Source of the DNA: Desulfopila aestuarii DSM 18488
GTDB lineage: Bacteria > Desulfobacterota > Desulfobulbia > Desulfobulbales > Desulfocapsaceae
Length of the DNA: 64,000 nt
Reading direction: 5' to 3'
Assembly (NCBI GenBank): GCA_945863875.1
Contig: CAMBBS010000002.1
Span: 1 to 64,000, forward strand
Part shown: piece by piece, positions 1-11,576 of the stretch
How positions within the stretch are numbered: position 1 is the stretch's first letter
Layout of the letters: each line of letters starts with the position of its first letter
Notes under the pieces: generated by a model
Seen by the model: only the letters and a program-made list of their open reading frames with translations
Database searches by the model: none
Told to the model about the DNA's origin: nothing
Position numbers and translations under genes: made by a program

Positions 1-135
1 CAATTATAGAACAAAAAATGCTTCATTTTGCGGTAATAATGCAGAAAAATCAGCAAATATCCGAACTCTGCATGTCCAACTTACATGTTATATTACCTAA
101 TATCAAATAGTTATGAAACTGGAATTACCCTCCGT

Positions 136-520
136 TTACGAGGTCTGGACCTGATGTCGCAAGGGTTGTCGCGCAGGGTCAAGCAAGCCTTGCGCAAGCG
201 GTTGCCGGCAGTGCTCGCAGTTGAGCGGGAAAATATCGTGGATGGCATCCATCTCCTCGGCGGGCAGTAATTGCCGTTTCTTGCCTTTATGGCCCGGTTG
301 GCCGCCCTGACGGCGTTTACCCGGCTTTTTGCTGGTTTTGGGCTTTTTTTTTCAGGCCGGGTGGGTCGGAGGATGGCGGACGGGAGGAGTTAGATGAGTT
401 TATGGTCAGTCGGGCAATGACCTGCTCCATTTCCTTAATGCGGGCATCCATCGTCAGCAGGGCTGCAATCACTGCCACCCGGCCGGCCTCGTAGATTCGT
501 TCGGCTTCCTGTCTATCCAT
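136..520 (-). pseudogene. IS66 transposase TnpC N-terminal remnant, frameshifted and truncated
   Basis: The N-terminus reads MDRQEAERIYEAGR and continues to NSSNSSRPPSSDPPG, the typical IS66 TnpC start. The frame is broken at a run of nine A: one frame ends at a TAA near 317. The other continues as KKPGKRRQGGQPGHKGKK and a zinc-finger-like NCEHCRQPL stretch, then stops at 136 after HQVQTS. IS66 TnpC is normally about 450-530 residues, so only the N-terminal quarter remains and the DDE domain is absent. The start codon overlaps the end of the DUF4338 pseudogene, which suggests the two once formed one transposon operon. Family identity is sure; non-functionality is nearly certain. Confidence 0.85.
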
Positions 521-1314
521 GACAGAGCCCCTGGCGGTAATCGCGGGACAAGGGGTAGCCGTAATGGCTTTGACGGAGGTCAGTTGTTTTTTGGTCCTGT
601 TGTATTTGCCGCGACCCGAGGTCAGGCCGAGTTGGCAGCTTTGTAGCAGACACTGTTGAAGAGATTGCATTCCACAAAAGTCCACCATGTGGATCGGATC
701 GGCGTATTTGTTGGTCCAATCCTGCTGGATGCGACGCATGATGCCGCCAAGGATATGGCTGGCGAGAAAGGGAACGCGTACTTGGGTAGAATGAGAAACC
801 GTGTATTATTGGTGAGAAAGTTGATGTTTGCTTTACGTGTTTCTTTATCCCATCCGATAAAAGCATCCCGAGGTGCTGTCTTCCAGGCCGCAGAACCGAA
901 GAGAAGACAGGCAAGACCTTGGCCGGATCGATCACGAACCAGGTATTTTATATTTTCGCCTACGGCTCGGTTAAATCCAAGATAGTGATGACGGCGGAGA
1001 TAATACCCCACACAATACTGTTCATAGGAATTTGAGGTTGGGATCTGGAGAGATAATAGGGTAAGTTTTGCAAGAGGTTGATCGATCAATTTCAGATCAG
1101 GAACAATAAATCCGTCTGGAAAAGCCAGTCGTGGCTTGCGCCTAAAAGAAACACGGATCGGCGGCGGGCCAAGAAGGCCTCGTTGCTCAAGCTTGTCGAT
1201 CATACTTCGAGCAGCAAAGGTTTTTGGTTGACCGGAATGGGTATACCATCCCCATTGACTGCAAATACGCTTGGTTATTTTATGTCGACTCCAGTCCGGA
1301 TGATCTTGAGTCAC
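513..1314 (-). pseudogene. DUF4338 (DruA-like) protein remnant with several frameshifts
   Basis: The ORF starting with a GTG at 1314 reads HPDWSRHKITKRICSQWGW, then YLGFNRAVGENIKYLVRDRS and FLTNNTRFLILP, the hallmarks of DUF4338 (the family that includes DruA of Druantia). After FLILP the homologous reading moves to another frame (ASHILGGIMRRIQQDW), then shifts again (FVECNLFNSVCYKAAN, later YPLSRDYRQGLCHG and a stop at 513). At least two frameshifts therefore break the gene. Upstream of the GTG the frame soon meets a stop, so the true N-terminus is also unclear. The gene abuts the IS66 tnpC remnant, so it was probably a transposon passenger rather than a working defence gene. Confidence 0.75.
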
Positions 1315-1506
1315 ATTGCGTAACCAGCAGAGATCTCATTTTGGGATGAGTCGACCTTGGCATCTGATTGCTTCCTTCATGCCAAGAATATGACCATAGA
1401 AAAAGCAGTTAGTTCCGACAAAATCAGATTATATTAAAAGGACCTGAACAGTTTCGTTTTTTGAAAATAATTTTGTCGTTTATGACCATCAGGTCTTATA
1501 TTTTCC

Positions 1507-1536
1507 TTGTTAGACGGATCCGTTTCCTGACATAAT
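1507..1536 (+). promoter_or_regulatory. possible sigma-70 promoter of the M48 protease gene
   Basis: TTGTTA and CATAAT are separated by 18 bp, ending 37 bp before the ATG. Each hexamer has four or five matches to consensus. It is only a sequence match in an otherwise gene-free stretch between 1315 and 1573, where I see nothing else. Confidence 0.35.
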
Positions 1537-1573
1537 ACACCTGACCAGAATATTTTCACCCAAGGGCGACCCC

Positions 1574-2383
1574 ATGAAAAAACTGTTCATACTCCTAGTT
1601 CTGCTGACCCTGTCGGCCTGCGCCACCAGCCCCACGGGGAGATCACAACTGATGCTCGTTTCCCCCGAACAGGCCATCAGCTCTTCCCGCGAGGCATATG
1701 TGCAAACCCTTTTGCCGCTGGAAAAAGAGGGCAAGGTCGACTCCAACCCGACAACCTCGAAACGGATCAGGCTCATTACCGGTCGGATTATCGCCCAGGC
1801 GATACAACTTTATCCGCATACACGGAACTGGCAATGGAGTATCAAGGTCATTGATGATCCGGAAATGGTCAATGCCTGGTGTATGGCCGGAGGCAAGATG
1901 GCGATTTATACCGGACTGATCGATAAGCTGCAGGCCACCGACGACGAGATCGCCCAGGTCATGGGCCATGAAATCTCCCACGCGCTGGCCAATCATACCG
2001 CGGAACGAATGTCCATTGCTCTGGCCACCCAGCTTGGCCTGTCCGGGGTGGCCATTGCCGCTGGAGATAATCAATACAAAGGTGCCGTCCTGAGCGGCAC
2101 CTCCCTGGCCGCGGCCACAGCCATCACCCTGCCGAACAGCAGAACCTCCGAAAGCGAAGCAGACCGGATGGGTATAGAACTGGCGGCGCGGGCCGGCTAT
2201 GATCCCCGTGCGGCGGCAGCACTGTGGCAGAAAATGGCCAGGGTCGGCGGCAGCGGGCCGCCACAATTCCTCAGCACCCACCCGTCTCCGGCAAATCGCC
2301 AGGAAACACTCCAGGCGCTCGCCGGGCAGATGATGGGCTATTACCTCGATCCATCGCCGCGCCCGGTCTACAACCTCCAATAA
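1574..2383 (+). CDS. M48 family metalloprotease lipoprotein (LoiP/YggG-like)
   Basis: A 269-residue protein with a lipoprotein signal peptide: MKKLFILLVLLTLSAC, with the lipobox ending at Cys16. It should sit on the periplasmic side of a membrane. The zinc site HEISH in GHEISHALANH (about residue 133) and a downstream E in SESEADRMG (about residue 194) give the HExxH...E set of M48 peptidases. Length and layout match the LoiP/BepA-like group without TPR repeats, which acts in envelope protein quality control. The next gene starts 40 bp later on the same strand and may share its transcript, but the functions are unrelated. Confidence 0.88.
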   Translation: MKKLFILLVLLTLSACATSPTGRSQLMLVSPEQAISSSREAYVQTLLPLEKEGKVDSNPTTSKRIRLITGRIIAQAIQLYPHTRNWQWSIKVIDDPEMVNAWCMAGGKMAIYTGLIDKLQATDDEIAQVMGHEISHALANHTAERMSIALATQLGLSGVAIAAGDNQYKGAVLSGTSLAAATAITLPNSRTSESEADRMGIELAARAGYDPRAAAALWQKMARVGGSGPPQFLSTHPSPANRQETLQALAGQMMGYYLDPSPRPVYNLQ

Positions 2384-2423
2384 TTGCAGGCAAGAACCCT
2401 ATCACCTTTGGTCTCTTTAACTA

Positions 2424-3725
2424 ATGCTCATTGCAACGACCCATAAAAACACCGACTTCGACGGCCTGGCCTCGGTTATTGCCGCAACCCTCCTCTACCC
2501 CGGCTGCGTCGGCGTGGTCCCGAAAATGACCAACAAGAATGTCGAGCAATTTCTCTCAACCCACAAGACGGCCTTCAACCTCATCCTGCCCCATGAGGTA
2601 CCCCACGATGAGGTAAAAAAACTGATCGTCGTTGATACCAACCAGTGGCAGCGGCTCGATCGACTGGAAAAACTGGCCGGCCGGAACGACCTGGAGATTG
2701 ATCTCTGGGACCACCATATGATGGGGAGCGGCGACATCAAGTCGTCCTGGTCCTGCAGAGAACAGATCGGCTCGACGGTGACCCTGCTCGTTCGTGAAAT
2801 GCAGAGGCGCGGCATGACACTCAACCCGCTCGACTCCACCGTCATGCTCATCGGGCTCTACGAGGACACGGGGCATCTCTCCTACCCTTCAACGACTGGG
2901 GAAGATGCCCGGGCTGCGGCCTATCTCCTCGAGAACCGAGCGGATCTCAATGTTGCCGCGTTCTTCCTCAACCCGCCTTACGAAGAGAACCAAAAGGAAA
3001 TTCTCTTTGAGATGATGAAAGAGACGGAAAAAGTTACCATCAACGGTTACACCATCGGCTTCAACTGTATCGGTCTTGACAAAAAAGTAACCGACCTGGC
3101 GTCAATCGTGAACATGTACCGGAAGATTGTCAATGTCGATGCTCTTTTTGTGATTTTCACCAGTGACAACAGGAATACCATCATTGGCCGGAGCGGTACG
3201 GAAAAAATCCATATCGGCGCGGCGCTGGCCGGCCTCGGTGGCGGCGGACATGCCGGAGCCGGTTCGGCAACGGTAAAAACCAGCGCCATGTCGGCGCAGC
3301 AGATCAAGGAACATATCGTCGTCGGACTTACGGCCGACAAAACGGAAAGCATCCGCATCTCCGATATCATGTCCTTTCCGGTCATCTCCGTTCCCCCGGC
3401 GACGCCCATGCGAGACGTGCAGAACTTGATGGCCAAGAAAAAGATTCGAGGCATCATGGTCATGGAAGATGATACAATCCATGGTATAATTGTCCTATGG
3501 GATCTCAAACGGGTTAAAAAAGAAGAGCATTGGGACAGCCCGGTGAAAGCCTTCATGTCCAGAAACATTATTACCATCGAACCGGGTGTCTCCCCTTCGA
3601 TTGCCGCCGGGTTGATGATTGAAAACGATGTCGGCTATCTTCCCGTGGTTGAAAACAACAAGGTGATCGGTATTGTTACCCGGACGGATATTCTTACCTA
3701 CTATTACGATCTGCTGCCGGAATAG
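2424..3725 (+). CDS. DHH-family phosphoesterase with two CBS domains
   Basis: The 433-residue protein opens with a DHH domain (TDFDGLASV, VVDTNQ, WDHHMM, EDTGHLSYPS), followed by a DHHA1-type end (GGGGHAGAGSA, about residue 275) and two CBS repeats from about residue 310 to the C-terminus. The metal-binding Asp and His residues are present. Relatives in Geobacter and other Desulfobacterota often continue into a tRNA nucleotidyltransferase/poly(A) polymerase domain and are about 880 residues. That part is absent here, and the protein ends cleanly after CBS2. The likely role is a phosphodiesterase regulated by adenine nucleotides; the substrate is unknown. Confidence 0.8.
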   Translation: MLIATTHKNTDFDGLASVIAATLLYPGCVGVVPKMTNKNVEQFLSTHKTAFNLILPHEVPHDEVKKLIVVDTNQWQRLDRLEKLAGRNDLEIDLWDHHMMGSGDIKSSWSCREQIGSTVTLLVREMQRRGMTLNPLDSTVMLIGLYEDTGHLSYPSTTGEDARAAAYLLENRADLNVAAFFLNPPYEENQKEILFEMMKETEKVTINGYTIGFNCIGLDKKVTDLASIVNMYRKIVNVDALFVIFTSDNRNTIIGRSGTEKIHIGAALAGLGGGGHAGAGSATVKTSAMSAQQIKEHIVVGLTADKTESIRISDIMSFPVISVPPATPMRDVQNLMAKKKIRGIMVMEDDTIHGIIVLWDLKRVKKEEHWDSPVKAFMSRNIITIEPGVSPSIAAGLMIENDVGYLPVVENNKVIGIVTRTDILTYYYDLLPE

Positions 3726-3728
3726 TCT

Positions 3729-3782
3729 GAACAGCTGTTCTGCACCCGCAGAAATATGGGCTGCGAGTGCAGGAACTGTTCA
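3729..3782 (+). terminator. possible hairpin after the DHH-CBS gene
   Basis: GAACAG pairs with CTGTTC, TGCAC with GTGCA and CGCAG with CTGCG around a nine-base loop. This makes an imperfect hairpin just past the stop codon. There is no T-run directly after it, so terminator function is uncertain. Confidence 0.35.
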
Positions 3783-3809
3783 ATGAGCGAAGAAAAGAGC
3801 AAAAAAATA

Positions 3810-3838
3810 TTGACTTCGCCGGGCCGTTCTGCTAAAAA
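3810..3838 (+). promoter_or_regulatory. sigma-70 promoter of tRNA-Gly
   Basis: TTGACT (3810-3815) and TAAAAA (3833-3838) are 17 bp apart, and the mature tRNA starts 24 bases downstream. The strong -35 box, exact spacing and position support this as the tRNA promoter. Confidence 0.6.
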
Positions 3839-3862
3839 ACACTTCCTTTCACGAACAAATGA

Positions 3863-3937
<75 letters not shown>

Positions 3938-3965
3938 TTTTTTCTTGGCTTCCTTTGCGAATACA

Positions 3966-6413
3966 TCAACTCGCCTGTTTAAAACAGATACGTTTCACCT
4001 CATCAAAGGTCGAAACAAAGTGCGGGGTAATGCCTGCCTTGATGTGCTCAGGGAGCATCTCGAAATCTTCCTGATTATCCTTTGGCAGAATAACCTCCTG
4101 CACCTTGGCCCGTTTCGAGGCGATCATCTTTTCCTTCACCCCGCCAATCGGCATAACCAGGCCACTGAGCGTCAACTCCCCGGTCATGGCTATATTCGGG
4201 CGTATTGCCTGATTCATGACCATCGAATAGATCGAACAGGCCATGGTGATCCCGGCCGACGGCCCATCTTTCGGCGTTGCCCCGGCCGGCACATGCAGAT
4301 GCACGAGGTTCTTGTTGAAGAACTCAATTCCCTTGCTGTTTTCTTTCATCAGGGAACGGACATAACTATAGGCAATTTCCGACGATTCCACCATAACCTT
4401 GCCCAGTTGACCGGTCTGTTTGAAGCCGGCCTGCCCCGTGGGAATAGCGATAGATTCAATATACAGGGTTGCTCCACCCATGCTGGTGAAGGCGAGTCCG
4501 GTGATAACCCCGACTCGAGGCTTGGTGAAGGCCTGTTCTTCGGAGAAAACCCGCTTGCCGAGCAGCTCTTTCAATTCATCTTTGTGAATGCGGATATTCT
4601 GCTCCGGATTTTCGATGATCTTGTTCACCGATTTTCTGAGAATTTTTTTGATACAATTCTCCAGACCGCGCACTCCCGCCTCACGGGCATAGCCATCGGC
4701 GATTGCCCCGATCAACCCTTTCGACAGGGTGATCTGTTTCGAAGTCAAACCATGTTCTTTCAGCTGCTTCGGGATAAGATGCCTCCTGGCAATTTCCACC
4801 TTTTCTTCAAGAATATAGCCCGGCAACTCGATACTCTCCATCCTGTCCATCAGCGGAGGGGGGATGGTGTCCAGCTGGTTGGCGGTACAGATAAAGAAGA
4901 TTTTCGACAGATCAAAACGGACATCGAGATAATGGTCTAGAAAATCACGGTTTTGTTCCGGGTCGAGCACCTCGAGGAGGGCCGAGGCCGGATCACCGTG
5001 AAAACTGGCGCCGATCTTATCGATCTCATCGAGCATGATAACCGGATTGGCCGTCTTACAGGTTTTGATGGCCTGAATAAATTTTCCGGGCATGGCGCCG
5101 ATGTAGGTCCGACGATGCCCTTTTATTTCTGCCTCATCGCGCATGCCGCCAAGGGAAAAGCGGAAAAATTCCCGGCCGAGACTCTGCGCGACCGACCTGC
5201 CTATCGAGGTCTTGCCGACACCCGGGGGGCCCTGCAGGAGCAATATTGTTCCAGACAAATCCCCTTTTATCACGCCGACGGAGATCAGTTCCAAAATCCG
5301 ATTTTTGACATCTTGAAGACCATAGTGATCCCGGTCAAGAATTCTCGCCGCCTTCTTCTGATCGTAACTGTCTTGTGAAAAGACACCCCAGGGCAGGATG
5401 GTCAACCAGTCGAGATAGGTCCGCGTGACGTTAAATTCCGGGGAAGACGTGCCAAGAAGTTTCAGCTTTTCCATCTCCTCCCCTATCTTGTCTCTTGTTT
5501 CATCCGGAAGGACAAGTTTTTTCAACCGGTTTTGATATTTTTCCAGTTCAGCCTGGGTATCATCTTTGGCCAGTCCCAGCTCCTTTTTAATCTCCTGCAG
5601 CTGCTGTTTTAAGAAGAATTCCCGTTGTTGCTTAGAGAGCTGTTCCTCAATCCGCTTGGATATTTTAGCCTTCAGTTTGGAAATTTCCACCTCGTTTTTC
5701 AGAAGAATCAATACTCTTTCCAGCCGTTCGCGTACCTTCTGCGTCTCGAGAATTTTTTGGATTTCCGTCCCGGAAGAGGTGGTCATCGACGCGGCGAAAT
5801 CGGCCAATGAGCCGGGATCACTCAGATTGATTCGCTCAATGAGCAAACTCAAACCCTCTTTAAACAAGGGGTTCATATTGACCAGATCCTTGATGCAATC
5901 GATAATCGCCACCGAATAGGCTTTCAGTTCATCAGTATTTTCCTGAATATTTTCAAACCAGTAATTCACCTCGGCGGTAAATATGGAATCGGTTTTCATC
6001 ATAGCGACGATATCGAACCGTTCCAGGGCCTGGACCAGTACCTGCAAAGGCTCGCCTGGCTTGAAGGGTGACACCTGGATCACTCTGGCAACCGACCCCA
6101 CCTTAAAAAAATCGTCGCCACTCTCCGCGGCATGGGCAAGACCATCTTCTTTGGGCTTTTGCAGGACAAGGCCAAAATAGAGCGGGGTATTCTGGTTGAC
6201 GTGTTTCATTACCGCCTGTTGCAAAACCATGTCGTCAATAATGATCGGCCCCATCATCTTCGGAAACATCGGCCGGTCGTGCAGCGGAATGACCATCAAC
6301 CTTTCCGGCAACAGATCTTTAGCCAATACTAATGATTTTGAAGATTCATTCTCCTTTTCATCCCCGGGAGATTCTATGCCGTCAGGGGTCAAAACAGTTG
6401 TTTCTTCTGCCAT
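3966..6413 (-). CDS. lon: ATP-dependent protease Lon
   Basis: An 815-residue protein with all three Lon parts. The N-terminal substrate domain begins [15 protein letters not shown]. The AAA+ module carries Walker [10 protein letters not shown] and Walker [10 protein letters not shown]. The protease domain holds the catalytic Ser in KDGPSAG and the Lys in [13 protein letters not shown]. The length is normal for bacterial LonA. It is a cytosolic quality-control protease degrading misfolded and regulatory proteins. It is convergent to the tRNA and is not part of an obvious operon. I see no clear heat-shock promoter in the 242 bp upstream. Confidence 0.96.
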   Translation of the reverse strand: MAEETTVLTPDGIESPGDEKENESSKSLVLAKDLLPERLMVIPLHDRPMFPKMMGPIIIDDMVLQQAVMKHVNQNTPLYFGLVLQKPKEDGLAHAAESGDDFFKVGSVARVIQVSPFKPGEPLQVLVQALERFDIVAMMKTDSIFTAEVNYWFENIQENTDELKAYSVAIIDCIKDLVNMNPLFKEGLSLLIERINLSDPGSLADFAASMTTSSGTEIQKILETQKVRERLERVLILLKNEVEISKLKAKISKRIEEQLSKQQREFFLKQQLQEIKKELGLAKDDTQAELEKYQNRLKKLVLPDETRDKIGEEMEKLKLLGTSSPEFNVTRTYLDWLTILPWGVFSQDSYDQKKAARILDRDHYGLQDVKNRILELISVGVIKGDLSGTILLLQGPPGVGKTSIGRSVAQSLGREFFRFSLGGMRDEAEIKGHRRTYIGAMPGKFIQAIKTCKTANPVIMLDEIDKIGASFHGDPASALLEVLDPEQNRDFLDHYLDVRFDLSKIFFICTANQLDTIPPPLMDRMESIELPGYILEEKVEIARRHLIPKQLKEHGLTSKQITLSKGLIGAIADGYAREAGVRGLENCIKKILRKSVNKIIENPEQNIRIHKDELKELLGKRVFSEEQAFTKPRVGVITGLAFTSMGGATLYIESIAIPTGQAGFKQTGQLGKVMVESSEIAYSYVRSLMKENSKGIEFFNKNLVHLHVPAGATPKDGPSAGITMACSIYSMVMNQAIRPNIAMTGELTLSGLVMPIGGVKEKMIASKRAKVQEVILPKDNQEDFEMLPEHIKAGITPHFVSTFDEVKRICFKQAS

Positions 6414-6655
6414 TCCTTCTCTCCTGTTTTTTTATAACTGGATTTAAAAAATCTTTTTACACCCTAAATATCCATTGAGCTTCAACAAGCTTGCATTATG
6501 TAAATAAGTATTAGTATTCTAGGTCGGATAACCACAGGAGTCAATCCGCGCCAGTCATCATTGATCTCTCTGAAAGCGGTATTATTCTACAGAGATGCAC
6601 TATTGCAAGGTGTCTTCGGTAAAACACACGAAAATAATTTTATAGAGGACAGACA

Positions 6656-6829
6656 ATGGCATGCAAAATTCATAGGATTATACTCGAGGAAGAATTTAAA
6701 ATCTGTCCCCTGTGCAATTACCCAGACGGCTTTCATTCGATGCTGCAACGTGATGGAGAAGAGATACGGTGGTTATTTATCTGTCCCTCCTGCCATGAAG
6801 TTTTCGATATTAACCACACCCTGAAATAA
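6656..6829 (+). CDS. 57-residue zinc-ribbon-like small protein
   Basis: This ORF is below the track's length limit. It opens with an ATG after a good ribosome binding site (GAGGAC, six bases upstream). The protein begins MACKIHRIIL and carries two Cys pairs, CPLC near residue 18 and CPSC near residue 45, a typical four-Cys zinc-ribbon spacing. It lies 11 bp upstream of the nitroreductase gene in the same direction, so the two are probably co-transcribed. The function is unknown. The paired Cys motifs, start signal and operon position support a real gene. Confidence 0.65.
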   Translation: MACKIHRIILEEEFKICPLCNYPDGFHSMLQRDGEEIRWLFICPSCHEVFDINHTLK

Positions 6830-6840
6830 AACTGAATGAG

Positions 6841-7506
6841 ATGAATATAATAGATGCCCTGTGCCACCGTAAATCCACCCGTGCTTTTCTCGATAAAGCG
6901 GTCAGCAGGGAGAAAATTGTCAACATCCTGCAGGCTGCACGTCATGCCCCATCGGGAACCAATGCCCAGCCATGGCAGGTGGCCGTTGTCAGCGGCAAAA
7001 AAAAGGACGAACTGACCAGGGCAATGGAAAACGCCTTCCGCAAAGACGGCATCGGCAGCATGGACTACCTCTATTACCCGCTCGAATGGCATGAACCATA
7101 CAAAAAGCGGCGGGTCGCCTGTGGGGCCCAGCTGTATGGCGCGCTGAAGATAGAACGACGGGACAAGGCACGAAGGATGGAGCAATGGATTGCCAATTAC
7201 CGGGCTTTTGGTGCACCGGTCATTCTCTTTTTTTTCCTTGATTCGGCAATGCAGAAAGGGTCTTTTCTCGATTACGGCATGTTCCTGCAGTCGGTGATGC
7301 TGGCTGCTCTTGCAGAGGATCTGGCCACCTGTCCCCAGGCCGCTCTCGGCCAATACCCGGATCTGGTAAAGGATGCACTCGGTTACAGCCGGGATACCGT
7401 CCTCCTCTGCGGTATGGCCCTTGGCTATGAGGACAAGGAAGCACCGGTCAACAGCTACCGGACGCCGAGGGAGGAAGTGCAAACCTTTACCACCTTTTTT
7501 GACTGA
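6841..7506 (+). CDS. nitroreductase family flavoprotein
   Basis: A 221-residue protein that matches the nitroreductase fold: CHRKSTRAFLDKAVS at the N-terminus for FMN phosphate binding, ARHAPSGTNAQPW at about residue 35, and GMALGYEDKEAPVN near the C-terminus. These enzymes are cytosolic homodimers that use FMN and NAD(P)H to reduce nitro compounds, quinones or related acceptors. The real substrate cannot be told from sequence. It follows the 57-residue zinc-ribbon ORF closely. Confidence 0.88.
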   Translation: MNIIDALCHRKSTRAFLDKAVSREKIVNILQAARHAPSGTNAQPWQVAVVSGKKKDELTRAMENAFRKDGIGSMDYLYYPLEWHEPYKKRRVACGAQLYGALKIERRDKARRMEQWIANYRAFGAPVILFFFLDSAMQKGSFLDYGMFLQSVMLAALAEDLATCPQAALGQYPDLVKDALGYSRDTVLLCGMALGYEDKEAPVNSYRTPREEVQTFTTFFD

Positions 7507-7565
7507 AATGACCGGCGAGGTACCCCAAAAGGCGGCATCTCTTTCTGAAAAAATCAGAAAATAAT

Positions 7566-7593
7566 TTGTAAGGCACACAAAAACCTGTACAAT
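7566..7593 (+). promoter_or_regulatory. sigma-70 promoter of the ferritin-like gene
   Basis: TTGTAA and TACAAT with a 16 bp spacer, 57 bp before the ATG. It suggests that the ferritin-like gene is transcribed independently of the nitroreductase. Confidence 0.5.
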
Positions 7594-7649
7594 AGAGAAA
7601 AACATATCCCTTAACATAATGGATATACTCAAAAAAACAGGAGGGATCA

Positions 7650-8144
7650 ATGTTTACTATCGGTGATATTCGCAACATAGCCATACAAATTGAAAGAAAC
7701 GGCGAAGAAACTTACCGCAGGGCGGCGAAAGCAGCCAAAGATCCTCAGGTGGCGGAAGTACTGGCATGGATGGCGGAGGAGGAGGGTCGCCATGCAAAAT
7801 GGTTTACCAAGCTGAAATCAAGCAAACCTTTAACTGCAGAACAACAGGAGATGGAGTCGGTTGGTCGCTCACTGCTGCAGGAAATGGTCAAAGGAAACAC
7901 TTTCTTGCTTGACGAAAATGAGCTAAAGAATGCCAGGAATGTCGAAGAAGTGATATCCAGGTCGATAGCCTTCGAGCTGGATACCATTTTATTCTACGAA
8001 TTTCTCATCGGCTTTCTCGACGACCAGGAGACCATTGAACAGCTGAGCAGAATTATCAAGGAAGAACGTAATCACATACAACAACTCGAATACCTCGAAG
8101 CCCCCGCGGGATGTGATCCCCATGACTCTCTCTCCTGTCGATAA
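7650..8144 (+). CDS. ferritin-like (rubrerythrin-type) di-iron protein
   Basis: A 164-residue all-helical protein with the ferritin-like carboxylate-bridged di-iron motifs. EEEGRH near residue 47 and KEERNHIQQLEYLE near the C-terminus supply ExxH pairs, and E residues at about 18-20 and in SIAFELD complete the set. It lacks the rubredoxin domain (no CxxC pairs), so it is the short rubrerythrin-like form common in anaerobes and probably handles peroxide or iron. A strong GGAGGGATCA site precedes the ATG. Confidence 0.8.
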   Translation: MFTIGDIRNIAIQIERNGEETYRRAAKAAKDPQVAEVLAWMAEEEGRHAKWFTKLKSSKPLTAEQQEMESVGRSLLQEMVKGNTFLLDENELKNARNVEEVISRSIAFELDTILFYEFLIGFLDDQETIEQLSRIIKEERNHIQQLEYLEAPAGCDPHDSLSCR

Positions 8145-8178
8145 CTGCTCTTTACAACTCAAAAAAAATGGTTGAACC

Positions 8179-8670
8179 ATGCGACAAATAAGATCTCTGC
8201 CACTGCTCTTTATCATCTTCCTTGTGCTGCTCTGTCTACAAACACCATCTCTTTGGGCCGCGGAACACCTGCAATTAACCAAAGGGCAGACGGTGTATAT
8301 TCCCGCCTATTCACATATTTATCATGGCAACAGAGAAGCCCCGCTTCTACTGTCGGTTACCCTCAGTATCCGCAACACCGATCCGGCCAATGCCCTCACC
8401 GTCACTGCGGTGAACTACCATGAAACCGAAGGTGCGCTCCTCAAGGAATACATAAAAGAGCCCATTGTCCTCGGTCCCCTCGGTACGGAGCGTTACATCG
8501 TTCCGCAAAGAGACAGCAGCGGCGGTTCCGGGGCAAATTTTATCGTCGAGTGGCATTCAGAAAAACCGATAAACCCGCCTATTATGGAAACGGTTATGAT
8601 CAGCACCCAATCACAGCTGGGTATTTCGTTTACCTCAAGGGGCCAGGCAATTTTGCCACAGCATGAATAG
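8179..8670 (+). CDS. DUF3124 domain protein, exported
   Basis: A 163-residue protein beginning with a Sec signal peptide (RSLPLLFIIFLVLLCLQTPSLWA, cleavage probably after WAA). The mature part has the DUF3124 pattern: GQTVYIPAYSHIYHG, SIRNTDP, VDFI-like FIVEW and METVMIS. The domain has a beta-rich character and no known function. It is likely periplasmic. It lies 34 bp after the ferritin-like gene, which may be coincidence or a short operon. Confidence 0.75.
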   Translation: MRQIRSLPLLFIIFLVLLCLQTPSLWAAEHLQLTKGQTVYIPAYSHIYHGNREAPLLLSVTLSIRNTDPANALTVTAVNYHETEGALLKEYIKEPIVLGPLGTERYIVPQRDSSGGSGANFIVEWHSEKPINPPIMETVMISTQSQLGISFTSRGQAILPQHE

Positions 8671-8775
8671 CTTCTTTCCCCCTCCCCCATAACAGATCTC
8701 ACGTTTTTTTTTCAGACCGGCACACTGCTTCTTTTCCCATTCGTCTACAATTGCCAATATCAAGAAGAGGATATC

Positions 8776-11520
<2,745 letters not shown>

Positions 11521-11536
11521 CGAAGACCAGGCGCAC

Positions 11537-11567
11537 GGCCCCGACAAGAGCAATTCCTGTCGGGGCC
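11537..11567. terminator. hairpin between convergent acnA and repeat-protein genes
   Basis: GGCCCCGACA and TGTCGGGGCC form a perfect 10 bp stem with an 11-base loop, centred in the 56 bp between two convergent stop codons. There is no long T-run on either side, so efficiency is uncertain, but the position suits a bidirectional terminator. Confidence 0.65.
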
Positions 11568-11576
11568 GGAGGATGG

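Noticed and set aside
513-1314. Druantia defence system
   Set aside because: The DruA-like gene is frameshifted, has no DruB-E neighbours, and is tied to an IS66 remnant.
1358-1372. TGGCATCTGATTGCT as a sigma-54 promoter
   Set aside because: The GG to GC spacing is one base short and the sequence lies in decayed IS-flanking DNA.
3945-4940. 331-residue plus-strand ORF
   Set aside because: It lies antisense to lon, has no family features, and the lon protein is certain; it is a shadow frame.
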